NCBI GenBank assembly: GCA_037957365.1
Contig: JARHVA010002682.1
Location: 709,001-773,000 of the forward strand
Length of the DNA: 64,000 bases
Direction: 5' to 3'
Origin: Torreya grandis
Lineage: Eukaryota; Streptophyta; Pinopsida; Cupressales; Taxaceae
The position numbers were made by a program, and so were the translations under genes. The notes under the pieces are model-generated. The model did not search any database, was not told the DNA's origin, and worked only from the letters and a program-made list of their open reading frames with translations. This document shows, one piece after another, positions 1 to 12,225 of the stretch; positions within the stretch are counted from its first letter, which is position 1; each line of letters begins with the position of its first letter.

Positions 1-1390
1 GCATGACAGCTAAATATTATCATCTCCTAATTGAAAATATTCTCAAGCTGACACATATTCTATTAGATTCAGAGAGGATATGCACCATTTTTTATCTTAA
101 TCCCTCACCTAAGCTACCATAGTACCAAGATTTTTATAACTATTTCTATAGTCATGTATTTCCCACCAACTTTCTAATAACCAATAAAAAGTTTTCCTTC
201 ATCACTTAACACATTATATCCTCCTTAGAAACACACTTTATTGAAAAGGCTATGATGGAATGCTTCTTCATTATTTATCTTTGAGAGAATCCAAGCTGGC
301 ACTAAAGGAGGTTCATGAAGGAATGTGTGGGGACCATACCAATGGTGTAGTCCTAGCAAAGAAACTTCTCAGAATAGGCTATTATTGGCCCAAAATAGAG
401 ATAGATGCTTATAATTATGTAAATAAGTGTGTTTCTTGTTATTAGCATAGAAACTTGATACATGCACCTTCCTTACCATTACAGCCAATTACAACACCAT
501 GGCCATTCTCAACATGGGGTTTTGATTTCATTGGAAAAATTAACCTAACATCTTTAGATGGCCATAAGCACATTTTGACTACAACTAACTACTTTACTAA
601 GTGGATTGAGGCCATTCCTCTCACTTATATTATCAAGAAACAAATATCTAAATTCATTCATTATGATAACATCCGTTGATATGGCATCCCAACCTATATT
701 ATATCTAATAATGGTAGATCCTTTGTGAACCAAGATGTGAAATCTCTTTGTGAAAAATTTAAGATCAAGCACCAGAAATCCACTCTATATAACCTATAAG
801 GCAATGGACAAGTTGAGGCATCAAATAAAACCATTCTAGCCATTTTAAAAAATATTGTCAATGATGCTAGTCATAATTGGCACTTGTAACTCTTTCTTAC
901 CCTCTGAGCTTATAGTTACATTCATCGCACCCCAACTAGAGCTACTCTATACTCCCTTGTTTTTGGCATTGAAGCTATCATCTTAGTCAAGATTGAGATC
1001 CCATCATTAATAATATCATTGGATCCCATTGAAGATGATGAAGACTGTAGACCCTCATGGTTGTAAGAACTAGAACTTATTGATGGTAAGCATTTGGCTT
1101 CCCTAGAAAACTTGTAGGCCTATCAAAATAGATTATATAAAAGCTATAATAAATGCATTCTCCCTTGATAATTTGAGATTGGTGACTTAGTTTTGAAAAA
1201 TAACTAGAAGAAAATGAATTCTAAATCCAAAAAGAAATGCAAGTTTCAACCTAATTAGTTAGGACCATATATTGTCACAGTAAACTATGGATTAGGTGCA
1301 TATCTATTAGCTAAACCTAATGGTGAATAACTTTCAGAGCCCATGAACATCATACACCTTAAGAGATTCTATTCATGGATAGCTTTGAAC
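1..1390 (+). pseudogene. Ty3/gypsy pol remnant, integrase region (element G)
   Basis: This is the decayed C-terminal part of a Ty3/gypsy polyprotein. At 260-445 the zinc-binding (H2C2) domain is visible: HEGMCGDH, then GYYWP, then CVSC. The integrase core follows at 455-900. The first catalytic Asp is in GFDFIG (about 523), the second position reads SNNG instead of the family's DNG (about 704), and the Glu lies in NGQVEA (about 812). The C-terminal part is seen as GDLVLKN (about 1170) and LGPYIV (about 1260). Stops interrupt it at 442, 797, 887 and 905, three at expected Gln codons and one at an expected Trp codon. Integrase would insert element cDNA into chromosomes; this copy cannot. The upstream reverse transcriptase part lies outside the window. 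Confidence 0.9.
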
Positions 1391-2195
1391 CATTATCCAT
1401 AAGACCCTTAACTTGGGGGTCAATTGTGCTATCATAATTTTATCCCACCCTTTTATCTTACCTTGAACACATTTTTATACTACCCTAGTCCACTTTTCAT
1501 GAATCTTAGCAGTAAAGGCTTTGAACCCTTGGCACTCTAAACACATTCTTAGTCCCATTTTGGATTTCTCTCTTCAAGAAGCATATTCTTTGTTTTGTCT
1601 AAGACATGTTATAAGCTTGAATATTTTTTGTCCCTTGACCAATTATGATCTTGATTATGTCTCATGAACATTATGAACATCTTTAGTAGTGGTTCAACCA
1701 AAACAATCTTATATAGTTTTAGACAAGTGAACAACTACATCTTCTCAGTTCAAGTATTTATTACTCTTTCTTATTTGATCAAGAACCTTACTCTCACTTA
1801 TTTGTGAGCATGGGCCGTTGTAGTTGGCTTAATTATCTTATTGGAACCTCTACTCTTAGGGCATGCATCTTCTTGACTAAATGGTCCCACCTTGTGCATA
1901 TTTTATCCCAAAAATAGCAAAAACATTAGAAATACTTTGAAAATACCAAAAACATTAGAACATGATCCACAAAAGAAAAAAACATTGGCTCATGCTTATA
2001 TATATATTTGTACATTCCCATTCCACCATGTTATGCTCTTATCATTTTACAAGCATAGGAACACCAATTCATTTCACCTTGTCCCATGCACTTTTCATTT
2101 TGCAAGATCATTCTTGTTCATCCCATCAGCTTCTTCTTTTTCTTCTATAAATCATGTTAGTCTGATCATCATTTTTCTTCTATCCCATTTCCTGG

Positions 2196-3353
2196 GAGAA
2201 CTACATTTGACCTAAAGTTCATGTTGGAACATGCATCCATGGAACTATGTAGGTAGCATCCACTTATCTTATACACTTGGGGTTAGCTCAACCAACCCCT
2301 TCCTTTTATTCTCTTCCCCCATTTCTTCTGTAATTGTTTCTCTTTAATTAGAGAACAATTGTTATGTTATTTTTTTTTGTTATGATGTGGTGGAAAGTAA
2401 CGCCTCTATCGCACATGCATGAACATATGTCTTTAAACTGCACTAACTTGGTTTTTATTTATGTGTGTTTATTTTAGTTTTCTTGGTGTTTTGTTGTGAT
2501 TTCACACCTCTCCTTTTATTTTTTCTCCTTTTTATTACTTCTTGTCTCTTCTTAGTCTTGTGTTTCCTTGATTATTTTTTGCTTATCTCTTTTATGTTTT
2601 AGAACATCTTGATGATTCACATGGATCTTGATTGTTTATATCTTGATCTTATGTTATTACGTTATTCTTGAGCCATTTTGTTTATTCGATTGTTGTTGGT
2701 GTCTTATTTTTCTGTTTGATTTTGCTTTTCTCTTTTGTGTTCAAGAATGCCTTGATAGTCCACATGGATCTTGATTATTCATATCTTGGTCTCATGTTGT
2801 TAAGATGTTCTTGACTTTTGTTTTCAAACATTTTGTTCCTACTTAAGATCATATCTTGATTTCAAGTTAGTTTCATTTATGTTTATCTTTATCTTTGATT
2901 TTTTGTTTAAATGTAAATTGTTGTAACTCTAGTTTTGGCCATTGTTTTACCATTATCCTTAGTTATAGATATTTACATTTGAACTGGTTTAGTGTAATTG
3001 GAATTTTATATTATTATAAATTATTCATACTTATGATGCCTAGTTTATTTTGTTTTAGCAAGCACCTTGTGCTCAAGTCTCAACGTCTTAACATCAACAT
3101 CAGCTCTGATGAATGATTCTCAAGAACACTTTATAGAACCTAGGCTCATGATATGGAATTAGGATTCTAGGTAACATGCATTTTAGCGCTCAAATCTATG
3201 CTTAAATGTGCATATATTTGCATGAATTGTGAGTCTAATTAATTCTTGGTCATTTGTCATCATTCCTTCCATTCTCCCTTAAACATGGATGAACTACATT
3301 AGCCTGAAGTTCACATTGGAACATGAGTCTATAGAACTATGTAGACAGCACTC
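2196..3353 (+). repeat. direct repeat pair, about 67 bp, 1.09 kb apart
   Basis: The segments at 2196-2262 and 3287-3353 are alike. Both contain gaactacatt, then a variant of aagttca, then ttggaacatg, and end with gaactatgtag followed by a cagca or tagca motif. The copies differ at about one base in six. They may be remnants of one internal duplication in the 3' part of element G. No function can be assigned. Confidence 0.6.
2590..2840 (+). repeat. local tandem duplication, about 143 bp period
   Basis: Two adjacent segments share cacatggatcttgatt (near 2619 and 2761), followed by a variant of catatcttgatcttatgtt. The second lies about 143 bases after the first. They look like a simple tandem duplication inside the noncoding tail of element G. 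Confidence 0.55.
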
Positions 3354-4190
3354 AATTTCTATTGAGGTCATCTCAGCTATCTCCATTCTTCTTTTCATCT
3401 CTCTCATCACTTTGTGCATTCTCATATGCTTAGTTTTTATATGGATTTCTAACCCATTACACCATTTCATGTGTGTTTGTATCCGCTCGCTTTAACCTAT
3501 CTTTTCAATTATATCCTTGAGCTATTTTGCTTTCCAATCACCCATACTAGGGCACACCATCTGAACAATGTTTGAATAAAATCAGATTTATAGGGGCAAA
3601 TTATTATTTGTTCTTTATCAATGATCAAAATTTGCCCTATTGGGGCAAAACTATTTTATCATGATCAAATCTACTCTACTAAAGTACTTTATATTCTCTT
3701 TGGAGACCACATTCTAGTGTCACTTCCCTTCCTAAAGAAGAACATTCTCTCTTTTCCTCTAATTCCAAGATCTCCACATTAAAGCCCATTATGGAGATAT
3801 TTAGTTTGAAACTTGTCTTGGGATTTATCAATGTTGTAAGCGCACAGCTTGTACTCTTAAATTGGGTACATTTACAATGTGTCCCTTACATTTATGGATT
3901 GTATCTTTCCCATTCCCCCTATCTCTGGGGCCTATTATACCTATCATTATATTTTTATCATTGATGGTAATCATGTGTGCAACCATTAGCTCATCTAGAT
4001 GTGATCTATTCCATGGGTTAATCTCTCACTTTCTCTCTCTTTTCGAGAGTCCATCCTTCTCTTTCATCCTAGTATGTCCTCTTGAGGGGGCATCATGGGT
4101 ATGTTCCAATTGTTTTTTGACAACTCTTTTCTTTTAAAATATGTTGTTTCACCTAAATGTCTCACTAGGCCTTCTCAAATAGGGTCAAAA

Positions 4191-5445
4191 TGTAGACATC
4201 CAATTCCTAACACCATTTGTGTTGAAATTATCAATCTTACTCGAATTGCACTCAAATGCACATTTTAGGTCAAAATACATAAAATGCCCTAAATGGTTTG
4301 AACTTGTCACTTACAAGTGCCATTTTAGGTCAAAGTATCCCTAAATAGGGTAATGTATTTTATGGGTCAACTAACTTTGATTAGATCATTTCGAGTCAAA
4401 ATGACAATTTTGCCATTTAGTGCTTTGGTTCACTCTTTTCTTCTAATTCATTAGTACACATCACGTACCTTTATTATTATTTTTTGGAAACATCCTAAAT
4501 GATAATATAGCTCCAATACATCTAACATCACCTTCTAGTTCCTCTCCAGTCAAATTATGACCCAATAATATGACTTTCTGACTATTTTGATTAATTGAGG
4601 GCCAATTTTCAAATAATTGCACAAATGTTGATTAACCTTGTTTAAGGATAATTAATCCAAATCAAGAGCTTAAGTGGATTTTCCATGAGATTTTATGAAT
4701 ATTTATTTTTAAAAATTGATTCTTATTAATTACATCATCAGGGGACACCATTTCTTGCGAAGACATCCCTAGGCCATAAATGCCATAAATATCAAGATTA
4801 TGGGTCATCTATGAATAGTTAATGCCTCACATGCCTCTTCAATGCCCCTTATTCCAAGTTCATGATGAAGATAATTATATATTTAATTCTAAATATTAGG
4901 ATTATCTATGGCCACACATCTTAATCTTGAGATAGATGGTCATGGTTGATCCTGACCAATCTCAAAAATTTATAAATAGAGAGGCCATGGATGTGGATTT
5001 TAAGCTATTTTGGTGAAAATTTATTATGCTTAAATATCTTCAAAAATCTTAAATATTTTAAAGTTATAATGTTAAATTGTTTCCACAAGGTTTCGCATTT
5101 CATCATAGATTTTGCTTGCAAGCTTCATTGATAGGCTAGTTTAGTGATTCGAAATCAAGAGTCTAGGTTTTATGGAGTGTTCTTGAGGAATTGGAGGAGC
5201 TTACCACTATTGTTGACAAAGACAAGGATGCTTGATCAAGGGAGAACATGTTTTTGAGCCACATGGGTATGGTGAATCCATTTGGGAAGGTAATATGGTG
5301 TTACTTTCTTTCATTTATTTCTTGTTCTCCTTTGTAATTCCCATAGGAATAGATAGGCTTGGTTAATTAGTTCTTTATGCATGTTTCATTATTTATGGAC
5401 TAATGCTTGACTAACTTGCTTTGTAATCCTCTCTACAGTGTCAAC
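4191..5445 (+). repeat. LTR copy 1 of a Ty3/gypsy-type element
   Basis: The copy starts with TGTAGACATCC and is collinear with a second copy beginning 1385 bases later. Shared blocks include taggccataaatgccataa (4772 and 6134) and a TATA motif (4971 and 6346). By orientation it could be the 3' LTR of the plus-strand pol remnant to its left. The right end is uncertain because similarity fades after about 5300. No target duplication was found. Confidence 0.6.
4971..4980 (+). promoter_or_regulatory. TATA box of LTR copy 1
   Basis: The motif tataaataga is kept at the equivalent place in the second LTR copy (6346). That conservation suggests it was the Pol II promoter at the U3/R boundary of this LTR family. 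Confidence 0.6.
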
Positions 5446-5575
5446 CATTCCCTCTATGGGGCATCATACAATTAGTTTATCATCATTGTAACTATAAGCA
5501 TATAGGACCTTTTCATTATTTGAGAAGACATTATTGTGTTTATATCTTGAAACACCTTTCCAAACAAAGGAAAAC

Positions 5576-6735
5576 TATAGACACCTAAATCTAGCCATCG
5601 ATAACCTCCAACCAAGCTTTTGACCAATTTCTACCTAAAATACATAATTTGGCCTAAAAATACTAAAACATGCTAAATAATGTAAAACTAACATATTCAA
5701 GTGCCAATTTTGGCCAGGGTATCCCTAAACTAGGTAATGTAATTTATGGGCCAGTGAACTTTAATCAGATCATTTTAAATCAAAATGCTAATTTTGCACC
5801 TAGGTGCTCTGGATTGCTCTTTCTTATCAAATCTCTTACACAAGACACGTGCCTTTATTATTTGTTATTGACAACATCATAAATGGGATAATGGATCTAA
5901 CACATATAACATTGGCTTCCAATTCCAATCTCATTGAATTTTGAATCAATAACAAGTCATTCTGATCAATTTAAGTAATTTGTGCACAAAGTGCTTAAAC
6001 ATGCTTAAGAGCTAATTAACCCAAATCAAGGCATAATTAATAATTCCATAGAAATTTTTTGAATACTCATTTTTGGAAATGAATATTGAATATCTACATC
6101 ATCAGGTGACCTCATTTCTTGGGAAGACATCTCTAGGCCATAAATGCCATAAATATCAGGATTCGTGTCTTTCATGCCTCACCAATGCATTCCATCATGC
6201 CCTCCATGCCTCTTAATTTCCCCTTCTTCTAATTTCATGATGAGGATAATTAAAAACTTAATTTAAAAAATTGGATTAATCCTCAACCACACATCTTTAT
6301 CTCAAGATGGATGATTCAGGTTGATTCTGATCAAATCCAAAAATATATAAATAGGAGGCCTCACCACATCATTTTTAAGTCTTAATAATGCAAAGTTATA
6401 ATGCACAAATGATTCCAAAGGCCATTGAAATTAGTGTTATCATTCCAAATTTAATCCAAGCCAAGCCAATCCAAGCCAAAGCCACAAGGTTCCAAGGAGA
6501 AGAGGAGATACCCAAGCCTCCTTTGATGAAGACTTTATGAGCACAAGCTGAGCAAGCCACTACAACAAGCATTTTGAAGCATACAAGAGAGATAAAAGAA
6601 GATTTGTTTTATATTTTAGTTGTGTGTTCTATTTATGTTTGCTAACTAAGCTCTCCCTAGTGTTTAGGCCTAAAGATGTTATGTTAGTTAGTGTATTTCT
6701 TTCATTTTGTTTCCATTTTGAAACTAACACTATAC
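5576..6735 (+). repeat. LTR copy 2 of the same family
   Basis: It begins TATAGACACC, where copy 1 has TGTAGACATCC, so the TG end is mutated. It stays collinear with copy 1 through the TATA box and into the downstream transcribed part. Only about 130 bases separate it from copy 1. It ends next to the truncated minus-strand element H, so a later insertion or deletion probably cut it. Unequal recombination between LTRs, or two independent insertions, could give this arrangement. Confidence 0.6.
6346..6355 (+). promoter_or_regulatory. TATA box of LTR copy 2
   Basis: The motif tataaatagg lies in the same position as in LTR copy 1, inside a shared context (tcaaatccaaaaatat before it and aggcc after it). 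Confidence 0.6.
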
Positions 6736-6753
6736 TAACCATCCTCTCTTGAG

Positions 6754-7900
6754 TCAAATTCTTAGATCACAATACTTGTTGAAGAATAGGCTATAGTTAT
6801 CATGCTCTATTGGTGTGAGTTCTTTAGAGACAGTTATGGGTATAGGGCATGATGGTGTACCATATTTTATTCTTGTTATTTCTTTAATGAGCATAGCATT
6901 TCCATCTTGAAAATGATATGGAGCATTAAGGAAGAGAAGAAATAGGATTTGTTTTGGGGTCCATGTTAGCAATGAACTTATTAAAATGAGCAGCTTTTCA
7001 TTTCAAGTTTCTAAGTTTATGATGTTGTCATCGGAGTTAAGGTTCTCTAGCATGGAGTAACTCAAGTATGGCTTCATCGTTAGGGATCATGGGTAAGGTT
7101 CCATAGTATTCCACATATACTTTAACATCAATGATCTTATTACCATGGCAATCATATTTAGAATGTATCTATTATATATTTATTACTTTAGCATCAAGGT
7201 TAATTTTAGGTTTAGGTGGAATTGTTGGTTGAGGTGGATTATAGTCAACTAGATTAGTAAGAGGTGTATTACATTGTGTTGTAGATGTAGATTCAATTAA
7301 ATTGAGGTGGATAGCCTTAGTGGTATCTATAAAATCATTTGAAGGAATGGGAATTAGTAGACTGGTTGGTGATATAGAAGGTATACAGGTTCCATAATTT
7401 TTGAATTCTCTAGAGGTAAGATTTATTCAACTACCCAAGGGGTATCGAGTAGTGGATAATTAATTGGAGATACATGACCTTCAGGGTTTTATTCACTATC
7501 AATTGATATATGAATGACATGGACATCATATTTGAAAGTATGTATTTTTTCCAATGTTTTTTAATAGTTTTATACGTCCAAATTCTATGATTGGGCTTGA
7601 GCCATGAAATAGTTGTCATCATAGGTGTGCGAAATAGTACATGCATTTGACTCTAGAGGAGCATCAAAAGTAGATACACCTAGATCACTAAAATTTTGAG
7701 GTGACATGGTTAAAGGGTCTTGAAATAACTTAGACACTCCATATTCATTACATGTGAAGACATATTTTATGTAATAAGTTTCATGTACATTACATGGAGG
7801 AGGAAATTCAATGATCTCATCGACTAGAGCGATGGTATGATCACGTGGTAACAAAGAAGGAGGAAGCCACTCCAAAATATAATGAGGTAATTTATTAGTA
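6754..7900 (-). pseudogene. post-protease polyprotein segment of element H
   Basis: This continues the minus-strand reading of element H after its protease. Open stretches run at 7585-7875 and 6754-6972, joined by broken sequence. The first starts EWLPPSLLPRDH and is rich in acidic and aromatic residues. The second contains FQDGNAML and ends in KYCDLRI. I see none of the reverse transcriptase blocks expected next in a gypsy pol, such as the YxDD motif. The element stops abruptly against LTR copy 2 near 6740. This is either a protease-to-RT linker or a lineage-specific segment, and its function is unknown. Confidence 0.5.
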
Positions 7901-7999
7901 TTACAAATGTTTTATAAGTCATTTGGTTCATCATCATCAAAATTAATAAGAGTGACCTATAAATCTAGATTCGTGTTAATGAATCTAGGTAGAGGTGCA

Positions 8000-8500
8000 T
8001 TTTTAATTCATGGAATAGTTGGAATATGATATGGATATTTAGATTTAGGTAGTTGAATACTCCATAGATTAGGTTCAGCCTCATATTTATAATGTTTTCC
8101 ATTATAGATGAATTTCATACATTGACTACCTAAGGAGGCAATAACCCTCATGTGATGTGTTTATGGGAGACCTAAGAGTAAATTTTAGGATAATGGTAAA
8201 TCAAGAACCATAAGCTTGGTACATATGGTCTTAGGTCTAATAGTGAGGGGGAGTCAACTACAACCAAGTGGCTTTTGATTTGTCTTATCAAATCCTAGAC
8301 ATGTGAGGATAGTTTGCTTAAGGTGATCTTCGGTATATCCAAGTTGTTGAATTAACCAAAGGGAGGTAACATTAATTCATGACCCTTCATCTACCAAGAC
8401 CTTATGAATAAGGGTGGTATTAACTGTGATTTTGATGAAAAGACGTGGTTCATCAGCTCAAAAATTAATTTAGTCGTTGATCATATCTTCTTAAAGGAAT
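8000..8500 (-). pseudogene. retroviral-type aspartic protease remnant of element H
   Basis: On the minus strand an active-site-like VDEGS is followed by a stop and INV at about 8370-8396, matching the family pattern D-x-G-S/A-x-N-V. Downstream the reading gives a NLLLGLP-type C-terminal motif at about 8165-8195, typical of gypsy proteases, and then SQCMKF. The enzyme would cut the Gag-Pol precursor. Stops and frameshifts make this copy dead. It follows the zinc knuckle of the same element, which is the usual gag-to-protease order. Confidence 0.7.
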
Positions 8501-9109
8501 TTTATGGAAGGTTTAGAATAAGGACAAACATTTTAATAGTGTGTAATTTTGTTAGTGTAATATCTTGAAGAGGTTGTTCTACTTCAAGGGAAGGAGGTTA
8601 TTCAATGTCTTGTAATTGTTACATTAAGAATTTGTGGTGATATGGAGAAGTGTGAACTAACTCCATAAATGGTATTTTACAAGTCATGGAGTTGAGCTCC
8701 TCTAATAAATCCTAATGAGATTTATAAGATGAGTAACCAGCATGAGGCTTGGAGGTTAAATTTTTTTTGGTATGAAGGTAGGTATCTTGAGGTTTTGGTT
8801 GTGGAAGTGTTTCCTCATTTATGTCAGAAGGTATGGTAGTGGTAGTGATGTCTTTGAGAAGTTGTTCTTCAAGTGATGGTGTATTTGGCTTAGTGATGGG
8901 ATCTTTGTGGGTGGGTTTATGTCAATAATTGACTTTAGGTACACTAAAATATTGAGAATTGGTATAGTATTGGTCATAATTACCGTCAATTGCACATATA
9001 TCCTCATTTGAATGTTATGGGTTAGAGGTAGAAAAAGTTTTTGGATGTTTAGAGGAATAAGGCTTAGAAACTTGTTTCTTTTGATAGGAAGTATCATAAT
9101 CATGATGAT

Positions 9110-10638
9110 GTATTTTGATCATAGCATCATGATTGAATGTATCTCCTAACATAAAAAAAATAACAAATTTGGTGATCACATGGCATGTTTCATCAGAATG
9201 ACCAATATCAACATTAAAGCAACAAAATTTGTTCAGATTGTACCATGTAGGTAGATTATTGGCTTAAGTGAATGGTTTAAGAGGTGATAAAATTTATTTC
9301 ATTTATTAAATAGTTAGGGGTGCATGGGAAGCTTGGGGATTATCTATTTTTTCTACTCTTGGTTTTGTTTGAGGAGAATTGCTAGTGATTGCACTAGTGG
9401 AGTTTTGGAAAGATCCCTTGATGGTATTAATGTTGGGTTCAAACTATTTCATAAGAAAGTCTTGTCTTTTAGCTTGATCAATGGCATAATTTAGATTTTA
9501 GGGAGAAAAGGTTCGAACCATATATTGAAGGGAAGGTTTTAAGATAGTTATGAATAGTTTGAAAAAGTTATCATTAGTCATGTTATGATCGACTTTGTGA
9601 GACAAAGATTTTCATTATTTAATGAAATCATGAGTTGATTCAGAAGGGGATTGTTTAGCATTAATGAAATGGTTAAGATAGTTTTTAGGAAGATCATTGT
9701 GTTGGAATTCCTTAACTAGAGGATTAACTAAATCCTCAAGTTTCCATATAAAATGTTAAGGGATTTTAGTATACCATTATAATACATCTCCTATGAATGT
9801 TTTGACTAAAATTTTGGTAGTGGTGAAGGTATTAGTTTGAATCCACTCTTTATAAAGATTGTCAAATTCTTTAAGGAAAGATGCAGGGTCTTTAGTCCCA
9901 TCATATTTAACAGTTGGAGATATATTTCCAATATCAATAGAAATAATGAAGGGGGATAAATGTTCATTTTGAACATTTTGGAGCATTTTTTTGTGCATAA
10001 TGGGTTAGGTAATGATATTTCTCATGACATCTCAAAGAGGTGAAAGGATGAAATTTTGGTTATTTTGAGGTAGGAGAATAGGAGGTTGATTAGACATGTT
10101 TAATAAATGATGTTGTATTTGCATAATTTAATAAGTATTATATGTTTGCATAATGTTCATTTGTTGCACTATTTGTGGAAAATTTTGAGTGGTGTCAATT
10201 GGTGGATTGGGATTATGGTGTTGAGAGGTGGATTGGTAGGAAGAACATTCCCTGAATTAGTATTAGGGGGTAGGTTATTGGGGTGAGGATTGTTATGGGA
10301 TGGGTTTTTTGTGTTTAAAATATTTTTTATAGGGTTATTGATTAAACTTGTGTCAATTTCCCCTATAGTGTAATAAATTAATTTAAAGAGAGATTTGTAT
10401 CGAGAAGTGTGAAATGGATTTGATTTATCAGTGTCATCAATTAGATTAATTTGGATCATATTGTAGTCCAAAGATGAAGGTTGAGCAAAATTGCACCAAG
10501 ATTGATAATCCTCTTGGGTAGAAAAGGTAAGAAGGAAAGAACATCCCATATATCATCTAAATGGAATAAGGTTATCCAAAAATATTTTAATAGGGGATTT
10601 CGTGATTCTAGGAATAAGAATTTGAGATCAAAAAACAA
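9110..10638 (-). pseudogene. Ty3/gypsy gag remnant of element H
   Basis: Gag forms the virus-like particle that packages element RNA. Reading from high to low coordinates there is an Asn/Pro-rich N-terminal part (10169-10549). The capsid-like core follows (9400-9998), with KYDGTKDPASFLKEF, KEW and later QSPSESTHDFIK. A zinc-knuckle-like motif lies at about 9160-9230, where CCFNVDIGH is followed by DETC; this resembles the C-x-F/N-x-D-x-G-H-x4-C form common in plant gypsy Gag. Several stops and at least two frame changes break it. The protease remnant lies directly downstream. Confidence 0.8.
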
Positions 10639-10639
10639 A

Positions 10640-12206
10640 TGTGAAAAATAGGAGCAAAGTCAGCCAAATACAAAAAAGTATCAGCCCAGAGCTACATAGT
10701 CGACCAAGTTGATAGAGTTTAGAAGGAAGGTCAATAGAAAAATTTAGGAAAAGACACTATCAAATCAGTCAACTATGTTCTATGGGGAGGCATTGAATAC
10801 CAGCTTGTGTGAGACTAGATCAAATAGAATGATTGTGTTATGTGGAAAAAATAACTAACCAACCTGTGAGAGACTAGGTTAGACAGGATAACTGTGTCCT
10901 ATTAGAAAATAGAAATTGTAGGAGATAGAGATGAGAAAATTGACTGTGTTGAAGGTAAAAATAGGTTTTGAAAATTATGATTGTAGATGATCTATTATTA
11001 TCATGTAGAATATTTTAAATAAACACACAAACAACTATATCAAACCAATTGATCCAGTTATGGCACACATCACAAACCTTGCACCAACACAATTTGATAC
11101 AAGTTTTGTAATACAACATAAAATTATCGGAGAACAAGTAGAAAAATAAAAATGCTAATCTATGTGGTCATTCTTTAATGTTTTAAATTATAATAATTTT
11201 AGAAAATAGATAGTTGGCTATAAATAAGGAACTAGAAAAGCAATCTAAGGATGGTTTTAGGTAGTTACACTAAAAATGATCTATATTGGTGATGGTATTG
11301 GTTTGGTATTAGGTCCTAGCCCTCACTTCATAATCTCACAAAGATAAGGGTGTTAGATGCCTTTTTAATATATACCATTAACCACGTATTTATACTTAGC
11401 CAAAAAACCAAGTCGGCTTCCCCCTTGGTGATGAAATCCAATTATGTAGACCTTGGGTAGAATTTGTTTTAATGCTTGTTAATGTTATGTGGTTAAGAAG
11501 TGTGTGAAAAAGAAAAATAGTGTGACTAAATCAATAAATTAAAAAATCTTATTTAGTCTATGTGTGATACTCTAAGTAAGCAAGCAACAAAATAAAAAGT
11601 GAATTAATTAAGATAAGTTAATTCCTTTGCTTGAAGAGTATAGGGTTGGTTTAGACAACCATGTATGCAAATAGTAAATAATAAAATTGATTGGGTTGAT
11701 GTTGTCTATTGAAGAGAGATCTAGAAGAACACCATCAAACTAATTGACTGAGTTATATAAGTAGGAAATCAATATATAGAACTATGTCGATCTAGTCAAC
11801 CTAGTTTACTATAGGGTTACAATTTTATAGACTAAAAACAATGAAAAATGGAACTATAAATGAATAATACAAATGATTAAGATGGTAAGAATGAACCTGA
11901 TAATTTTTAAGATGTTATTGTTTTTATATTATGTTATTTAGATGAGGAATTTTAGATTGATAATATAGTGGACTGGGAAAACAGAGTCTAAAAATTTGTA
12001 TGTAAAGTAGAGAGATGAGTTGACCTAATCGATCTAGTTACATATGGTTGAAGATGACCTACATAGAGAAATACAAAGTTGATCATAGTGACTATACATT
12101 AAATCTATGGACTATATTGATATATTCAATCTAGTACTATAAAAATGAAAATATATAATAAAAGATAATATATGAAGGTGTGAAGGAAAACTTGCAAGGG
12201 TTAATT
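10640..12206 (-). other. long untranslated leader of element H with dyad-rich motifs
   Basis: This stretch lies between the gag start and the primer-binding-site candidate. It has no coding similarity. It repeats a loose motif built from gtcgac, gatctag, tcaacc and ttgac. Examples lie near 10699, 10767, 11041, 11745, 11785, 12015 and 12115. Several form imperfect dyads, for example gtcgatctagtcaac near 11785. A leader of about 1.5 kb is unusually long but not unknown in large plant retroelements. Confidence 0.45.
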
Positions 12207-12225
12207 CCTGTCAAGTTCACCAAAA
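12207..12225 (-). promoter_or_regulatory. primer binding site candidate of element H
   Basis: On the minus strand the sequence TTTTGGTGAACTTGACAGG follows a TG..TATACA-type LTR end. The start TGG fits pairing with the CCA end of a tRNA, as used to prime minus-strand DNA synthesis in LTR elements. The tRNA was not identified. Confidence 0.55.

Larger units (their letters stand above)
1391..4190 (+). other. noncoding 3' region of element G
   Basis: No coding similarity is visible after the pol remnant. A G-run at 1411-1420 (cttgggggtc) could be a weak polypurine tract. Long noncoding stretches between pol and the 3' LTR are common in some plant Ty3/gypsy lineages. The stretch holds two internal duplications, listed separately, and T-rich low-complexity DNA. 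The short open frames here carry no recognisable domain and I do not call them genes. Confidence 0.5.

Noticed and set aside
3595..3640. Short inverted repeat gggcaaatt/aatttgccc
   Set aside because: Isolated 9-base arms in AT-rich DNA with no further context; expected by chance in a window of this size.
4021..4137. Possible host exon in the open frame at 3862-4137
   Set aside because: No recognisable domain. The frame lies in the noncoding tail of element G and is T/C-rich.
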